From contig OZ024783.1 of the NCBI GenBank assembly GCA_964017065.1, forward strand, positions 1,366,134 through 1,430,133: a stretch of DNA of 64,000 nt, given 5' to 3'. This stretch comes from Haliclona indistincta. Lineage: Eukaryota > Porifera > Demospongiae > Haplosclerida > Chalinidae. Positions 30,327 through 42,432 of this stretch are shown here, in pieces (the stretch's first letter is position 1; every line of letters begins with the position of its first letter). The notes below the pieces were generated by a model. That model was not told the origin of the DNA. It did not search any database and saw nothing but the letters and a program-made list of their open reading frames with translations. A program made the position numbers and the translations under genes.

Positions 30327-33300
30327 ACACTCACTCACTCCCTCTCTCCCTACCTACCTCCCTCCCTCTCTCACCCTCCCTCCCTCTCTCCCTCTCACCC
30401 TCCCTCTCTCCCCAGCTGTTTGTAGCTATCTATCATGACTTCATTGCCCCTCTATTCGATACCTACACACCACTCCCTGATGGGGAGCTACGCACTGCTA
30501 TCGAATCACTAGCATCACGACTACACTTCCCTCTCAAAAAGCTCTACGTGGTTGAGGGCTCGAAAAGGTAAATCTCGAGCAAACAATTATTATTTTGTCA
30601 AACTACAAACTGGGGACACCACAAATTATCATTCTAAGTACTAGATAATTAATGAGGCTTCTTCCCACTAACAATCGAACGCATCAACAGCTATTATGAG
30701 GATGTTTGTACAAGTTTAACCTTGTCACCAGTGCATACCTAGCACCTGTCTCAGATAGCTGCATGTGTTACCATCTATCAAGCGTGTCAAGTGTTTACTC
30801 GCGGACACATAATGCATATCTTTGATCAGTTATTGTGTGGAATAGCCCAACACCTCGTGGTTTATATAGTGATTGTATGTTGATTCAGGTCTGCTCATAG
30901 CAATGCATATTACTATGGGTTTGGGAGTAATAAGAGAATTGTGCTATTTGATACCTTGGTTGCTAAGGACTTGCTGCCGAAGAAGGAAGAAAAGGGGAAG
31001 GAAGGGGTTAAAGAAGAGGACAAGGAGTTAGAAGGAGAGGATACGGTGGGAGAAGGAAAGAAAGAAGAGGAAGGAGAGGACAAGGTGGAGGATGAGGTTA
31101 AAGGAAACGAGGCGGGAGAAGAAAAGGAGAATGCTGATGCAGTGCAGAGTGGAGAGGAACCGAAAGAGTCTGAAGATGATTCTGGACAGAATGTGAGTGA
31201 TAGCAGTTGATTTAGTGAGAGTACGAACACTTTACATGAGCTAGTTATACATACCACGGCTGACAAAGATAGCATAGGTCTATGAAATATTTTGTGTATC
31301 AGGCAAGTTGAGCAAGCCCATATTTATCAACTGATTGTGTCAGTGTGAGTAGAGTTGTTAGTGTGTGGGTAGTTCAGCGGTTTATGAAGATCTTGCACAG
31401 AAATGTCAAGACCAGAGGTATGACATTGACCTATCAAACGTACGACAGTTGCTTCATAATGTTTGTGAATTATGCACATTACTTGTCTAGATAACAAACA
31501 GCTAACAAGAATGATGAGAAGATTGTTTACTTCTTCCTCTGTTGTTACAAGAATGATGTCATACATGTAGGGACATGTTCACTAGTGTGTTCTTGGACAC
31601 ACATTTCACTTCAGCTTTAGTAGTGAAGTATGTACAGTATGATAACTGGTATTGAGAATAACATTGAGGATGTGAACTGGTCGAATGGTGTAGCGGTGTA
31701 TGCAATGGACTAATGGTCCAATGGACTGAATAGTGTAGCGGTGTATGCAATGGGCTAATGGTCCAATGGACCGGGTTCAGATCCCGGGGAGGTTGTCAAA
31801 TAAAATGTGAAAATTCTCTTTGATTGAGAAGGAACAGTATGTATCCTCTTTATATGCGACTCAGTGTGGTTATAGCAAGCCAGTTTTGAAGTTGTTGATT
31901 TAAATACTTCCCAGGGTCACCTGTAGGTCAATATGGTGACCTGCCATTGAAGTCTTTCTCATAATTATTCTGTTCAATGGTGTTAAAGTAGTATTAGACT
32001 GTAATCATGTTAGTTCAGTGTTATAATATTACAAATACCTCATATCAGTGTTTATTATTCACAGTAAGGAATGTTATTGCCCTCGTCTGTAGGCACTCGC
32101 ACAATATTCTATTTTTTTCTGCCTATTATTCTATTCTTGTATTCTGATTATTTTGCCCCATTATTCCCATACTCTGCCCCATTATTCCCATACTCTGCTC
32201 CATTATTCCCATACTCTGCCCCATTATTCCCATACTCTGTCCCATTATTCCCATACTCTGCCCCATTATTCCCATACTCTGCCCCATTATTCCCATACTC
32301 TGCCCCATTATTCCCATACTCTGCCCCATTATTCCCATACGCTTGTTATACTGTAACATCGCTGCTGGTAGCGTGGTACTGACAGGTAGGTATAGGTCAC
32401 GCATCACAATTTGGTGGGACGGTCACATGCTAGTGGTTATTAATGGTCATTAACTCTTTAGTTTGCCTATTATTCTTGAATAATTCTTTGTTTAAAGGTT
32501 AGCCTATTATTCCCGGGGAAATTCTCGAATATTGTGTGTGTGCCTACTTGTCTGGTCAAGCCAGTCTCAGCAATGCATACTAACAGAGCGGTGGTGATCT
32601 TGAGCCTCTGGTGCACTGAGCGGCTGATTTACGAACGATAAAATGATCCTATTTTCTATAAAGACTGTGCTCTATGTCATGTAGTGTAACCATTATTTTG
32701 TACAACTTGAATCATAGTAGGCAACTTGGTGAGCTTGTCGTTGTAGCATCATTGAAACTTTCTTTGTAAGATGTTTCGAACCTAAGTTCTTCATCAGTTA
32801 TTAAAATGAATAACTAGTAACTAAACTATACAGCTGCAAAGAGAATGTAGCCAACAATCTCTACTCAATTATTGAATCATAATCATAAAATATTTTAAAT
32901 TTATGCACGTAACGTATCACAATGTTTCCTCTCTCACTTGTACAGGATGGAGAAACCAAGGATAGTAGAGATGAGGCTAGCAAGGGGTGTGGAGTGGATG
33001 AGATAGTCTCTGTGCTAGCTCATGAGCTGGGTCACTGGAGCTATAGCCACACACTCAAGAACATATCGATGGCTGAGGTGAGTGATTGGGCTAGTGAGCT
33101 GTGGTAGAGAGAGAATGAGTGAACAGCGTCTTTTGTACTGGCTGTGTCTCACTGACCACTAGAGGTTCAGGTGGGACTGCCCACACCTGCAGTGGGAGGC
33201 ACAGTCAGTACTCCTGTGAGCTACTAGCCCAGTGCTGTGTGCACAGAATTCTCGAGGAATTCGTGATTTCTAGTGTGAAAATTAAAGACACAAATTATTT

Positions 33301-34550
33301 TATTAAATTTACGCACAACGTGTAGGCACTTGGCTGCAAGTTTTTGCAAAAAAATAAGCTCAAGAAAAATTTGCTGTGAATAGCAAAGTTTGAATGAATC
33401 CCACGAAAATTCTACCCAGCACAGAAACCTTCGATACATATCACCAGTAGCAAGAGTAGCTAGAGTAGCTAGAGTAGCTAGAGTAGCTAGAGCAGCTAGA
33501 GTAGCTAGAGTAGCTAGAGTAGCTGGAGTAGCTAGAGTAGCTATAGAGTAGCTAGAGTAGTTGTCTAAGTGCTGGTTGTTGTTCATCCCTCTCCTTCAAT
33601 CACAGGTATTCTACTTCATCTCGTTCTTCCTGTTTGGTTACTTCATGAACAGGCAGGACATGTTTGCTAGCTTTGGGTTCCCTGAGAGCAGACCAGTCAT
33701 CATCGGTATCCTTGTTGTGTTTGAGCTGATCTTCACTCCTTATAACATGGTGAGGGAGAGGGAGAGAGAGAGAGGGAGGGAGGAGAGTGAGGGAGGAGAG
33801 AGAGAGGGAGGGAGGAGAGAGAGAGGGAGGGAGAGGAGAGGAGAGAGAGAGGGAGAGAAAGAGAGTGTTGTGCTTTATGATATTTTGTAGCCCAGGCAGC
33901 CGTAAGATCGAAATCGCCGCTCAGTGGTTATATCTCGTATGCCATGGGCTATACGAGTAATTTCCAGGACGTGGAGCAACAAGATGTCTTCGTTGAAAAA
34001 TGCACGCAATATTACACTACCGTCATTCAGCAACGCGCTGTCATTCGCCTCTGGTGACTTCCATGGAGGCTCTACTACCTTGAGCGCTTCGTTTAGTAAC
34101 CATAAGAGCAGTATCCTCTAGCTTCCTGGACAGTTAACCCATGTCTACCTCGGCAGTATGTTATATAATCTCAGGGGTTAATTTTACCGCCCTCGTGCAA
34201 TTTGCAGCTTCGAGCACTAAATAACCACCCTCGGTTGTATCACATACCACCTTGGTAGCCATGGGCTAAACTATGCTTAAATATTTGTACAAAAATTGAT
34301 GTCTTCGAAATATTGTCAATTGCTTAATCTCTCTCTCTCTCTTCCTCCCTCCCTCCCTCCCTTCCTCCCTTCCTCCCTCCCTCTCTCTCTCTCTCCCTCT
34401 CTCTCTCTCTCTCCTCTCTCTCTCTCCCTCCTTCCCACCTTCCCTCTCCCTCTCTCTCCCTCTCTCTCCCTCTCCTCTTCCTCCCTCTCTCCCTTCCTCC
34501 CTCCCTCCCACCCACCCACCCACCCACTCTCTCTCTCTCTCTCTCCCTCT

Positions 34551-34589
<39 letters not shown>

Positions 34590-34833
34590 CCTCTCTCTCT
34601 CTCTCGTCCAGATATTCCATTTCCTCATGGTCCAGATGATCAGGAGGTTTGAGTTTCAAGCTGACCAGTTTGCTCAGGGTCAAGGTCTGACCTCCAGTCT
34701 GAGGAGTGCCCTCACCAAGCTAGTCCAGGAGAACCTCTCCTTTCCCATAGCAGACCCTCTCTACTCTGCATTCAACCACACCCACCCCACTCTCCTAGAG
34801 AGAATAAGAGCATTGAAAACCAAAGAGGAATAA
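29184..34833 (+). CDS. ZMPSTE24: CAAX prenyl protease 1 (STE24 zinc metalloprotease)
   Basis: Ten exons, all in phase: 29184-29258, 29344-29487, 29552-29638, 29784-29900, 29954-30106, 30416-30567, 30889-31192, 32946-33077, 33606-33749, 34612-34833; about 509 residues (human 475). It is the multi-pass ER/inner-nuclear-membrane protease that trims farnesylated CAAX proteins and prelamin A. Seen: [48 protein letters not shown], the zinc motif HELGHW (about residue 370), FGFPESRP, and the distal zinc ligand region [11 protein letters not shown]. The loop before HELGH carries a ~70-residue Lys/Glu-rich insert, which explains the extra length. Intron 4 has a GC donor (CAG|GCAAG). Introns 7-9 hold minisatellites. 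Confidence 0.93.
29695..29780 (+). repeat. CCCT/CCTT tract before ZMPSTE24 exon 4
   Basis: Polypyrimidine microsatellite running into the acceptor CAG at 29781-29783. Confidence 0.85.
30238..30415 (+). repeat. CT tract before ZMPSTE24 exon 6
   Basis: (CT)n then CCCT variants to the acceptor AG at 30414-30415. The same position in the second copy (45,246-45,538) has a much longer, more CCCT-rich tract, and that is where homology between the two blocks begins. Confidence 0.9.
31689..31796 (+). other. tRNA-like / SINE-head sequence
   Basis: A T-arm-like hairpin CCGGG-TTCAGAT-CCCGG lies at 31771-31787, with a B-box-like GGTTCAGATCC. Upstream are two ~49-base copies of a segment containing GTGTAGCGGTGTATGCAATG and a GGAC-TAATG-GTCC stem. 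The expected 5' acceptor strand does not pair with the 3' side, so this is not a functional tRNA gene. A related T-arm is inverted in copy 2 at about 46,865-46,935. Confidence 0.4.
32153..32345 (+). repeat. 21-base minisatellite in ZMPSTE24 intron 7, ~9 units
   Basis: Tandem units of CCCCATTATTCCCATACTCT plus G, about nine copies. The copy-2 intron has about 28 units of the same sequence. Open frames through it (PHYSHTL repeats) are by-products of the 21-base period. Confidence 0.92.
33447..33560 (+). repeat. 9-base minisatellite AGCTAGAGT in intron 8
   Basis: About a dozen tandem copies of TAGCTAGAG, with one TAGCTGGAG variant; the copy-2 intron (about 49,362-49,382) has only two. Confidence 0.9.
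33750..33866 (+). repeat. GA-rich tract starting at the exon 9 donor
   Basis: The donor GTGAGG continues into a ~115-base GA/GGGA array at the 5' end of intron 9. Confidence 0.9.
34329..34606 (+). repeat. CT/CCCT tract at the 3' end of intron 9
   Basis: A ~280-base polypyrimidine array ends at the exon 10 acceptor (CGTCCAG). It is complementary in composition to the GA array at the other end of the same intron. Confidence 0.9.
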
Positions 34834-35104
34834 CTGCATAGCAGTAGCATGTAATTTTTGCATTGACCCGTATAAATTTTTTTTGTAAGCCATGCCTCCA
34901 GTTGATTGGAGTAACCAGTAACCTCCTGTAACTAGCATCTCTCCCTCTCTCTTGTCTCAGAATCTAATTTTATTACCACCACCAGTGTATACAATGAATT
35001 TTATAATAACTAGCTCCTCCCTCTTTACTAACTACCCACATAGTAGGTTCATAATAAAGTGACATGAAAAGACACTGAAATGTATTTCGAAATTGACAAA
35101 AAAA
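34834..35104. other. Spacer between convergent genes
   Basis: Holds the 3' flank of ZMPSTE24 (AATAAA-like at 35,052) and the downstream flank of the minus-strand ankyrin gene. No gene seen. Confidence 0.5.
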
Positions 35105-38100
35105 TCATCTATGATCTATCCTGCAGTCAATGTTCAACAGTGCTGTTCTGAGAGTGTGTTTAGTACACTCTCCTCCCTGACCCTTCAGCCATACAGCCAG
35201 CATCTCTATCATGCACTCTTGCACTTCACTGTTATTCTTCTTAATTTCCTTCAGTTTAAAGTAATCCAGTCCCAGCTGTAGTCCTAGCTCAAACCATTGA
35301 CACACAGTGCTTCTCAGGACTACAAGCAGTACAGCAAGATGAGACCGGATATCTACAATGATACAAAATAATGGAAAACTCAAATTCGTTTTGATCTTGA
35401 CTCACCTAGTGTACCATCATCAGGTATATTGGACAGGTCTACACTGGGTACTGGTGGATCAGAGTGAGTACTGGGAGGAGTCTGACTAACTGAGCCTGAA
35501 CATACAATAACAATACTGTCACAACTTGTGTACATGTGTGACTCACTGAGGGTACTGGAGCTACCAGCAGCTGTGGGTGGATCACTTGGTAGGTCCTGCT
35601 CCTTCAAGCCAGACAACTCCTGTACACACCAGAGAAACATTACTACCATCACATGCTACAGTACAGCCACACTGCTCACCAGAGGATTCTTTCCAGCGAA
35701 TAGACTCAGGTTGTCCAGATGCTCTCTCAGTTCACTAACCTTCAGAGACTCCTTGAGCTGACGACAGAGCTGCTTTACCTCATGGAGGAGAGGACCAGGA
35801 ACTGGCTGGTCAGCCATGTTAGGATTGAACAGTTGAGAGACATAAGAGGGAGCAAGGAGGTGGTAAGGCTCAAAGGGAAGTGACTGTGTTTTTAGGTGAC
35901 CACGCCCATCTCCATGGCTGAGGATAACTGGCTTGCGTTGTAGGATGGATCGAGCAACGTCACACATGTCGAACAGCTCAGTGTCAGGGAAGGTATCAAT
36001 AGGGTACTGGTGGACAAGATCGGGAGAGATGAGGAACTCACACACCTCTGGAGCTGGAGAATGCTTGTGCAGGAGGCGACGGATTAGTGCTATAAGAGAA
36101 CCACGGAGCTTGGCATACTCTACTGTACTGGTGTACGACATAGCCACCATCACACATCGGTTGTTGTCAAGTAGCTCTATCACAGTACAAGTGTTGTTGT
36201 CGTCTCTCCAGAAGATGCCATTCCTCCATATTTTACACTTGCGCTGGAGACCACTGACGGAAGAGTAAGGGTTAAATCGACTGGCTAGAGGAAATTCATA
36301 GGCAACGGAAAGTAGGAGAAGATGAAGAAAACGAGAGCTCAAGAATTCGTGTGGATCCATGCTCCTCAGACACCAGCCAAACTCTAGTGCTCCTAGCTGC
36401 TGGACAAGGCTGTCTGGTCGCTCTGACTGAACGAGACCAGGGAAGAAGAGGAGATCAGCTGTGGAGTGAGAGGGTGTGGTCTGGAGGTTGGTATACTGCA
36501 GCACTGATGGGTCCACTGGTCGACAGAAATCTAATGAAGTGAGAAATCCGACGAGCATGTCTGAGTTGTAGTTGGGAAACACTTTGTGAAGGTTAGAGAC
36601 AGGTACTATGCCAGTGTTGCTGGCAAGATCACGATGCTCTTTGAATTGACGAGGGGCAAACAGTGTTCCGTTGATTTCGTTTAACAAGGCTTCTGTCTTA
36701 TTCACTACGATCCAGCTGGATTGATGATGGCATATAAAGAGGATGAGACCTTTATCACTGAGAGCGGTGAGGATCTCTGTGAGGACAGACTGGTCGCTAG
36801 GGAGAGAAGAATCGTTTTCCTTAGCGATTGCCAAGACAAGATCATGTAGTGTACAGCCTACCACGTTCAGCTTGGTACGAAGGAATGCGTAGACAACATG
36901 AGAATAGTAGTGGATGACGGGCTGACTGGCAGTGATAGCTTTCTGGCTGTTGGTGAGTGTGGCGATCAAACGACGTGAAGCGTCAGTGTTGGTTCTGCGA
37001 CAGTCCATAGCAATGCACTCTACGTACAACTGGCGTCTTACTCTTCTGGTAGCTATGATGGTCTGCAGCAGCGAGCTCTTCTCCTCCACCGACGACATGA
37101 CCTGGTCGGCATGGCTACCAATGATCACCACGTGCGATCGTCCCACTGCTGTGCTGCAGGCATTGTCAATAAAGCTTAGCCAGTAGTGGAGCGACTCACA
37201 GATCTTCTCCTTGCTCTCACTCAGGTCTACCACACAGAGAAACATGGCTGGTGACCTTCGCATCACTTGCTCAAGCACGGCGTCATGACTCGAGTAGTAT
37301 TCTTGCTGTCCAGCAAAGTCATACACGACAAAGTTCCCCAGCTGCTCACTCTGGATGTGGTGTGGAACGATCCCTGCTGTGTAGCGTTGAACATCGGCGA
37401 CACACTCTACAGCTGTAGAACTAGCTAGGCGTACGATGAGTTCAGTTATGGTAGTCTTACCAGCTCCACTGTCTCCTGTGAGTATCAGTTTAGTGAACGT
37501 GTGCACTGGGAAGGCTGTCCTGCACTCTTCGAATGGTTCAAATAGTTTAATGATATCATACTTGCCACTAGCATAGGACAATGCAGTCTCGCCAAACTCG
37601 TTCTTAGTCAGTGGATTGACTCGACCAGTCGATAACAGATATTGTACAATGTGGGCGTGGTCATTAGTACAAGCAATGTGAAGTGGTGTCTCGCCATACT
37701 TGTCCTCACATGATGGGTTACAGTGTTCCTCTCTGATGAGATACTGAGCAATGTTGAGGTGACCATAGCGACAAGCATAGTGAAGTGGTGTATAGCCATC
37801 ATTGTTCTTACATGATGGGTTACAGTGTTCCTCTCTGATGAGATACTGAGCAATGTTGAGATGACCATAGCGACAAGCATAGTGAAGTGGTGTAGTGCCA
37901 TACTTGTTCTCACATGATGGGTTACAGTGTTCCTCTCTGATGAGATACTGAGCAATGTTGAGGTGACCATAGCGACAAGCATAGTGAAGTGGTGTCCAGC
38001 CATCATTGTTCTCACATGATGGGTTACAGTGTTCCTCTCTGATGAGATACTGAGCAATGTTGAGGTGACCATACTTACAAGCATAGTGAAGTGGTGTAGT

Positions 38101-38658
38101 GCCACCATTGTTCTCACATGATGGGTTACAGTGTTCCTCTCTGATGAGATACTGAGCAATGTTGAGGTGACCATTAGTACAAGCATAGTGAAGTGGTGTA
38201 GTGCCACCATTGTTCTCACATGATGGGTTACAGTGTTCCTCTCTGATGAGATACTGAGCAATGTTGAGGTGACCATAGCGACAAGCATAGTGAAGTGGTG
38301 TCCAGCCATACTTGTTCTTGTCCGAAGGGTCACAATGTAGTTCAACTATGAAATATTTCACCACCTCGAGGTGTCCATTGCTGGCGGCATAATGCAGTGG
38401 AATGTGTCCCTGCTTGTCCTTGCAGTTGGCGGCACAATTATACACTGATACTAGCGCAGTGACGACATTCCTCCAGCCCCAGTACGCAGCTAGGTGGAGC
38501 AGAGAGACCAATGATAACTTAAAAGAATACAGTCTGGACTTGAACGTTGTCGTGATGGTAGCTGGTTGTGGTATGCTGGGTAGCAGCTGCTCCGCCATAA
38601 GCTTGTTCCCGTTCTTAAACTCGATTATGTATTGTTCTTCTCGTCGTCCTTCAGCCAT
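35105..38658 (-). CDS. Ankyrin-ROC GTPase-Death domain protein (copy 1)
   Basis: Four exons: 35680-38658, 35547-35619, 35406-35495, 35105-35352, in phase, 1129 residues. About nine ankyrin repeats, six of them near-identical 34-residue units (TPLHYACRYGHLNIAQYL type). A Ras-of-complex GTPase follows with P-loop GDSGAGKTT (about residue 396), switch-like YDFAGQQEYYSSHDAV and a GSHAD-containing base motif. A long COR-like region with WxxG-type segments comes next, then a C-terminal Death domain (CQWFELGLQLGLDYFKL, ECMIEMLAVWL). The layout resembles DAPK1 without its kinase, or Roco-type receptors. It is probably a cytosolic signalling or innate-immune/apoptosis adaptor (inference). ATG at 38658 is the first; ten upstream in-frame codons begin with TTG. 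Confidence 0.85.
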
Positions 38659-38840
38659 TGCTCTGCGTACACGGTCAATTAATCTCAAGTGGGCTCCTCT
38701 TAGATCAACTAGGTCCGCCCTTTAGCTAAACTTGAGGCTTGTGTGGCTTTGAGAGAATGCTTTTGTGGTTTCCTAGCAGCCGCAAAATGAAATTAAATCA
38801 CGTGATGCTTACCCGTCATGCCGCCAAAAGAAGCGGCTTC

Positions 38841-41149
38841 CACAGGAAAATTTCCCCCTATCCCATTAATGGGTTTAGAATGTGTTTTAATCAATTCCCA
38901 TTGTTTTTTATATATTGGGATAAATACATCATGGGATTATTAACAAAAACACATTGTGGGAATTAAAATCTATAGTGGTATTTTCCAAATTCCCATTGAA
39001 TGTCAAAAGCACATAAATGTGAATTAGTTTACCATTATGGGAATAGTTCGAATCCCATTAGTGGGAGTTTTCTGAACCATTATGTAAAAGTGGATTACCA
39101 TGATGGGATTTTGAGGTAAAAAATCACATTAAAAATAACCTGAAACCCATTCATGGGTATAGCAGTGGATTACATAATTAATTTTATAATAATTTTATAA
39201 TAATAATTGGCGTGTGGGCGTGTCCGCATACTCGAGCACATGGCGCTATGGTTCAACTCGCGGACTTCTCTTTCTCTTGCTAACAAGCTAGTCACGGCTC
39301 TTCTGAGTGTTGAGAGGCTGTTCTTAAGTGTTAAGAAGTGGCTTTTACTCCTTTTTTATCTCGGAGAAACTGTGGATAGCTGAACTAATGCGTGTGAGCC
39401 AGCTTGTATAAAGTACAGTCTGATAAGTGTATTGTATTGACTTTAAAGTTAGATTTCTTTAACACAGCATTGTTTTTCAAGCCTTCTACCTTGTATTTGA
39501 CTAATCATGATCGAAATCATTTTGATTTTGTTGATGAGCAATAATTAGAACATTTTTTATTATTTTAGTGTGACCGCTTGATGCTGTCTTTCTCTCATGT
39601 TTACAACGTGAATTCAACCTGTAACAAGGAATAGAAATAATAACAAAGGTACCAAACACACTATCACACACAACGCGTTAACTTACCTTTTGCTTGCTTG
39701 ATGAGTGAGATTGCATGAGTACTGATGAGCATGTAAGTACGGGATTATGCCCATTAGTAGTACATCTTTCTCTTCCTTGTTCTGCTCACGACAATATTCT
39801 CTCATTTGCACTATATACCCTCCGTCCCCTCACTCGATCTGGGTACAGCAGTAAGATTTGGCACCAGCAGGAGCTGGATAGCTAGCAGTAGTAGTAGTTT
39901 TGTATTACAGTGAAACCTTATCTTGTGAAGAGCCATTATAATCACTCTCTAAATCATCGCTGTTGTGATAGCACATGTGCATATGTTATCTTTGGAAAAA
40001 AGCCATCAAGCATCATATCCTTGATGTACTCAACGGCAAAGAAATCTGCGTATGATTATGACGCAGTAACCTAATTTTTGTCTATAAGTATTATGCCACA
40101 CGGTAGTCATGCAATATTTACGGTTGGCACGTAAACAGGTGCACTAGACTGAAAATGAATTAATCGCATATTTCTCTTCTCTCGTAAAGTCTCACGGTAT
40201 TTAATCTCCTGGTGTTCATGCTGATGGGTAAGCGCTTGCAATGAGTCCATTATGAAGTGGATGGAGAGAAGGAAGGTGAAGAAGAGAAGGAAGAGAAGAG
40301 GATCAAGAGGAAGAAGAGAAGGAAGAGTGTAAGAAAGGTTCGTTAATATAACATTTTTACATAATTATTTCATCCAAAAAAATATTCTTTTCTCGTGCGA
40401 GGTTGTGTTGCCTTTAAGGTCCACAAGATGAGGGAGATAAGCCGGGCCCAGCTAGTAAGACTTGTAAAGACATGTACACTCAGATCAAGAAGGAGGCAGA
40501 CAAGGCACATCTGCTGGGTCCGGTTGCCACAGCTTTGGTAGACAAGGTTTGTCAAGATCGGTGCAAAGGCTGACTATAGTAATTTGAATAGGGTATAATA
40601 GATGTTACAGTATTAAAGTATTTTTTTTAATGAGAGACGACCATGCATGCATGGGTTCTATGGGTTCTTAACAAATACCACTATGTGATACGAACATTTA
40701 CCACCTAGAGGAGTATGGGTATTACTAGAATACCATCATGGGACAACCTTGGAAACCATCAAAGAGACCATGGGTTCTTAACAAATACCACTATGTGATA
40801 CGAACATTTACCATCTAGAGGAGTATGGGTATTACTAGAATACCATTATGGGACAACCTTGGCAACCAATGAAGAGACCATGGGTTCTTAACAAATACCA
40901 CTATGTGATACGAACGTTTACCATCTAGAGGAGTATGGGTATTACTAGAATACCATCATGGGACAACCTTGGAAACCAATGAAGAGACCATGGGTTCTTA
41001 ACAAATACCACTATGTGAATAATAATGGGAATTATAAAAAATCCCATTAATGTTAAAGGTTTCATTTTCCCATTAATGGGTTGTTGAATGGGAATTACAT
41101 AATTCCCATTCAACAACCCATAAATGGGATAGGGGGAAATTTTCCTGTG
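38841..41149. mobile_element. 2.3-kb CACTA-like (CMC) element, apparently non-autonomous
   Basis: Ends are CACAGGAAAATTTCCCCCTA and its inverse, flanked by TTC on both sides (38838-38840, 41150-41152). CACAG termini with 2-4 base duplications are typical of CACTA/CMC elements, as are the many subterminal copies of CCCATTAATGGG at both ends. The homologous interval in the second block (about 54,510) lacks it. The interior holds a 110-base tandem array (separate entry) and one possible exon (about 40,420-40,545, reading GPASKTCKDMYTQIKKEADK), but no transposase. Confidence 0.75.
40661..41020. repeat. 110-base tandem repeat inside the CACTA-like element
   Basis: The string TGGGTTCTTAACAAATACCA starts at 40661, 40771, 40881 and 40991, an exact 110-base period. 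Units differ by only a few bases, which suggests recent amplification. Confidence 0.9.
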
Positions 41150-41184
41150 TTCTAGTGATGAATCTGATGGTCTAGCCCTTTACA

Positions 41185-41880
41185 GAAGAACAGTATGGTG
41201 ATCACTTCGTTGGGACCCTCATCAATCAGTGTAGAGAAGCGTGACTCAAGATAGCATCTTATAGCGGAGTGGAGGAGATGGTGGATGGACCCAGTGAGTG
41301 ATGTGTGTGTCCTAACTCACCTACTGCCCTCCTCCTGTGCTGGTTAGGTTATTATGGAGACTGCCAGCAGCTCAGAGAGAGAGCCTGTTACTACCACTGC
41401 AATACTACTGACTTGCTTCTCTCAGCTTGATTTCTCCACTGCTGCTCGAGCTCAGCTGATAGAAGGTGAGTGATGTGAGTGTGTCACTGCTAGTACTGTG
41501 AGTCAATATTGTGTACAGACAGTGATACTATCATCATGGAATAGAGATGACTGAAGCTAGGTGAGTCACACACTCACTCATTCATTCACTCATAGCCTCT
41601 TGTGGTCATATGTAGGTTAGACGATGAATTGAGGTAACTGCAGGATTTAGAACGCCGCAGAAAACCAATTTGTATATGTCCCTATGCCCAAAGTGTGTGG
41701 GCATCTATTAAGGCAGCATTGTCACATACAGTGACAGACCAGCAACACAGCTTAGCACTGAGGAGTGTTTACATGCAACATAAGCATCCTTCAACTGGAA
41801 ATGATCAAAGAGTCAAACCTCGACCAGGTAAAAAAGTGAGTGTCCATGCCTCCTCTCAAGGAGGCATGATACTCTCATCC
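41185..41880 (+). pseudogene. Exon-like remnants of an unidentified gene, duplicated at 54.5-55.8 kb
   Basis: Several segments look like exons: after AG at about 41,186 (EEQYGDHFVGTLINQC, then a stop), at 41,350-41,466 (FSQLDFSTAARAQLIE followed by GTGAGT), and at 41,650-41,826 (RRKPICICPYAQSVWASIK ... before GTAAAA). The same segments recur in the second block with different stops and deletions. I cannot assign a family. Stops and the lack of a consistent frame argue for a decayed gene. Confidence 0.3.
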
Positions 41881-41904
41881 ATCCAAGCATTCATCAAACC
41901 TCCC

Positions 41905-41923
41905 TCTCTCCCACCCTCCTTCT

Positions 41924-41972
<49 letters not shown>

Positions 41973-42083
41973 CCTCTCTCCCTCTCTCACTCCCTTCCTC
42001 TCTCTCTCTCTCTCCCTTCCTCCCTCCCTCTCTCCCTCCCTCTCTCCCACTCTTCCTCTCTCTCCCTCCCTCCTTTCCCCCCC

Positions 42084-42152
<69 letters not shown>

Positions 42153-42172
42153 CCTCCCTCCCTCACTCCCTC
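41905..42172 (+). repeat. CT/CCCT microsatellite
   Basis: Long polypyrimidine array; at its right edge the sequence switches to a fragment of ZMPSTE24 intron 5. Confidence 0.9.
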
Positions 42173-42177
42173 CCTGT

Positions 42178-42383
42178 TGCTGTCAACAAAAATGAAATAG
42201 TGTTGATTTTATAGTGCGAATTTGCAAATACTTAGCACGATTTGGTGTCAACATTTGCTTCTATCACACTATTTTTTGCTCATTTTTTCTCTACCTCTCT
42301 CTCTCCCTTCTTCTCTCACTCACTCACTCCCTCTCACCCTCCCTCCCTCTCTCCCTTCCTCCTCCCTCTCTCTCACCCTCCCT

Positions 42384-42432
<49 letters not shown>

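Noticed and set aside
31689..31796. Functional tRNA gene
   Set aside because: A good T-arm is present but no matching acceptor stem or standard anticodon arm could be built.
37608..38345. 245-codon minus-strand frame with HHFTMLV repeats inside the ankyrin gene
   Set aside because: Shadow frame of the 102-base ankyrin units.
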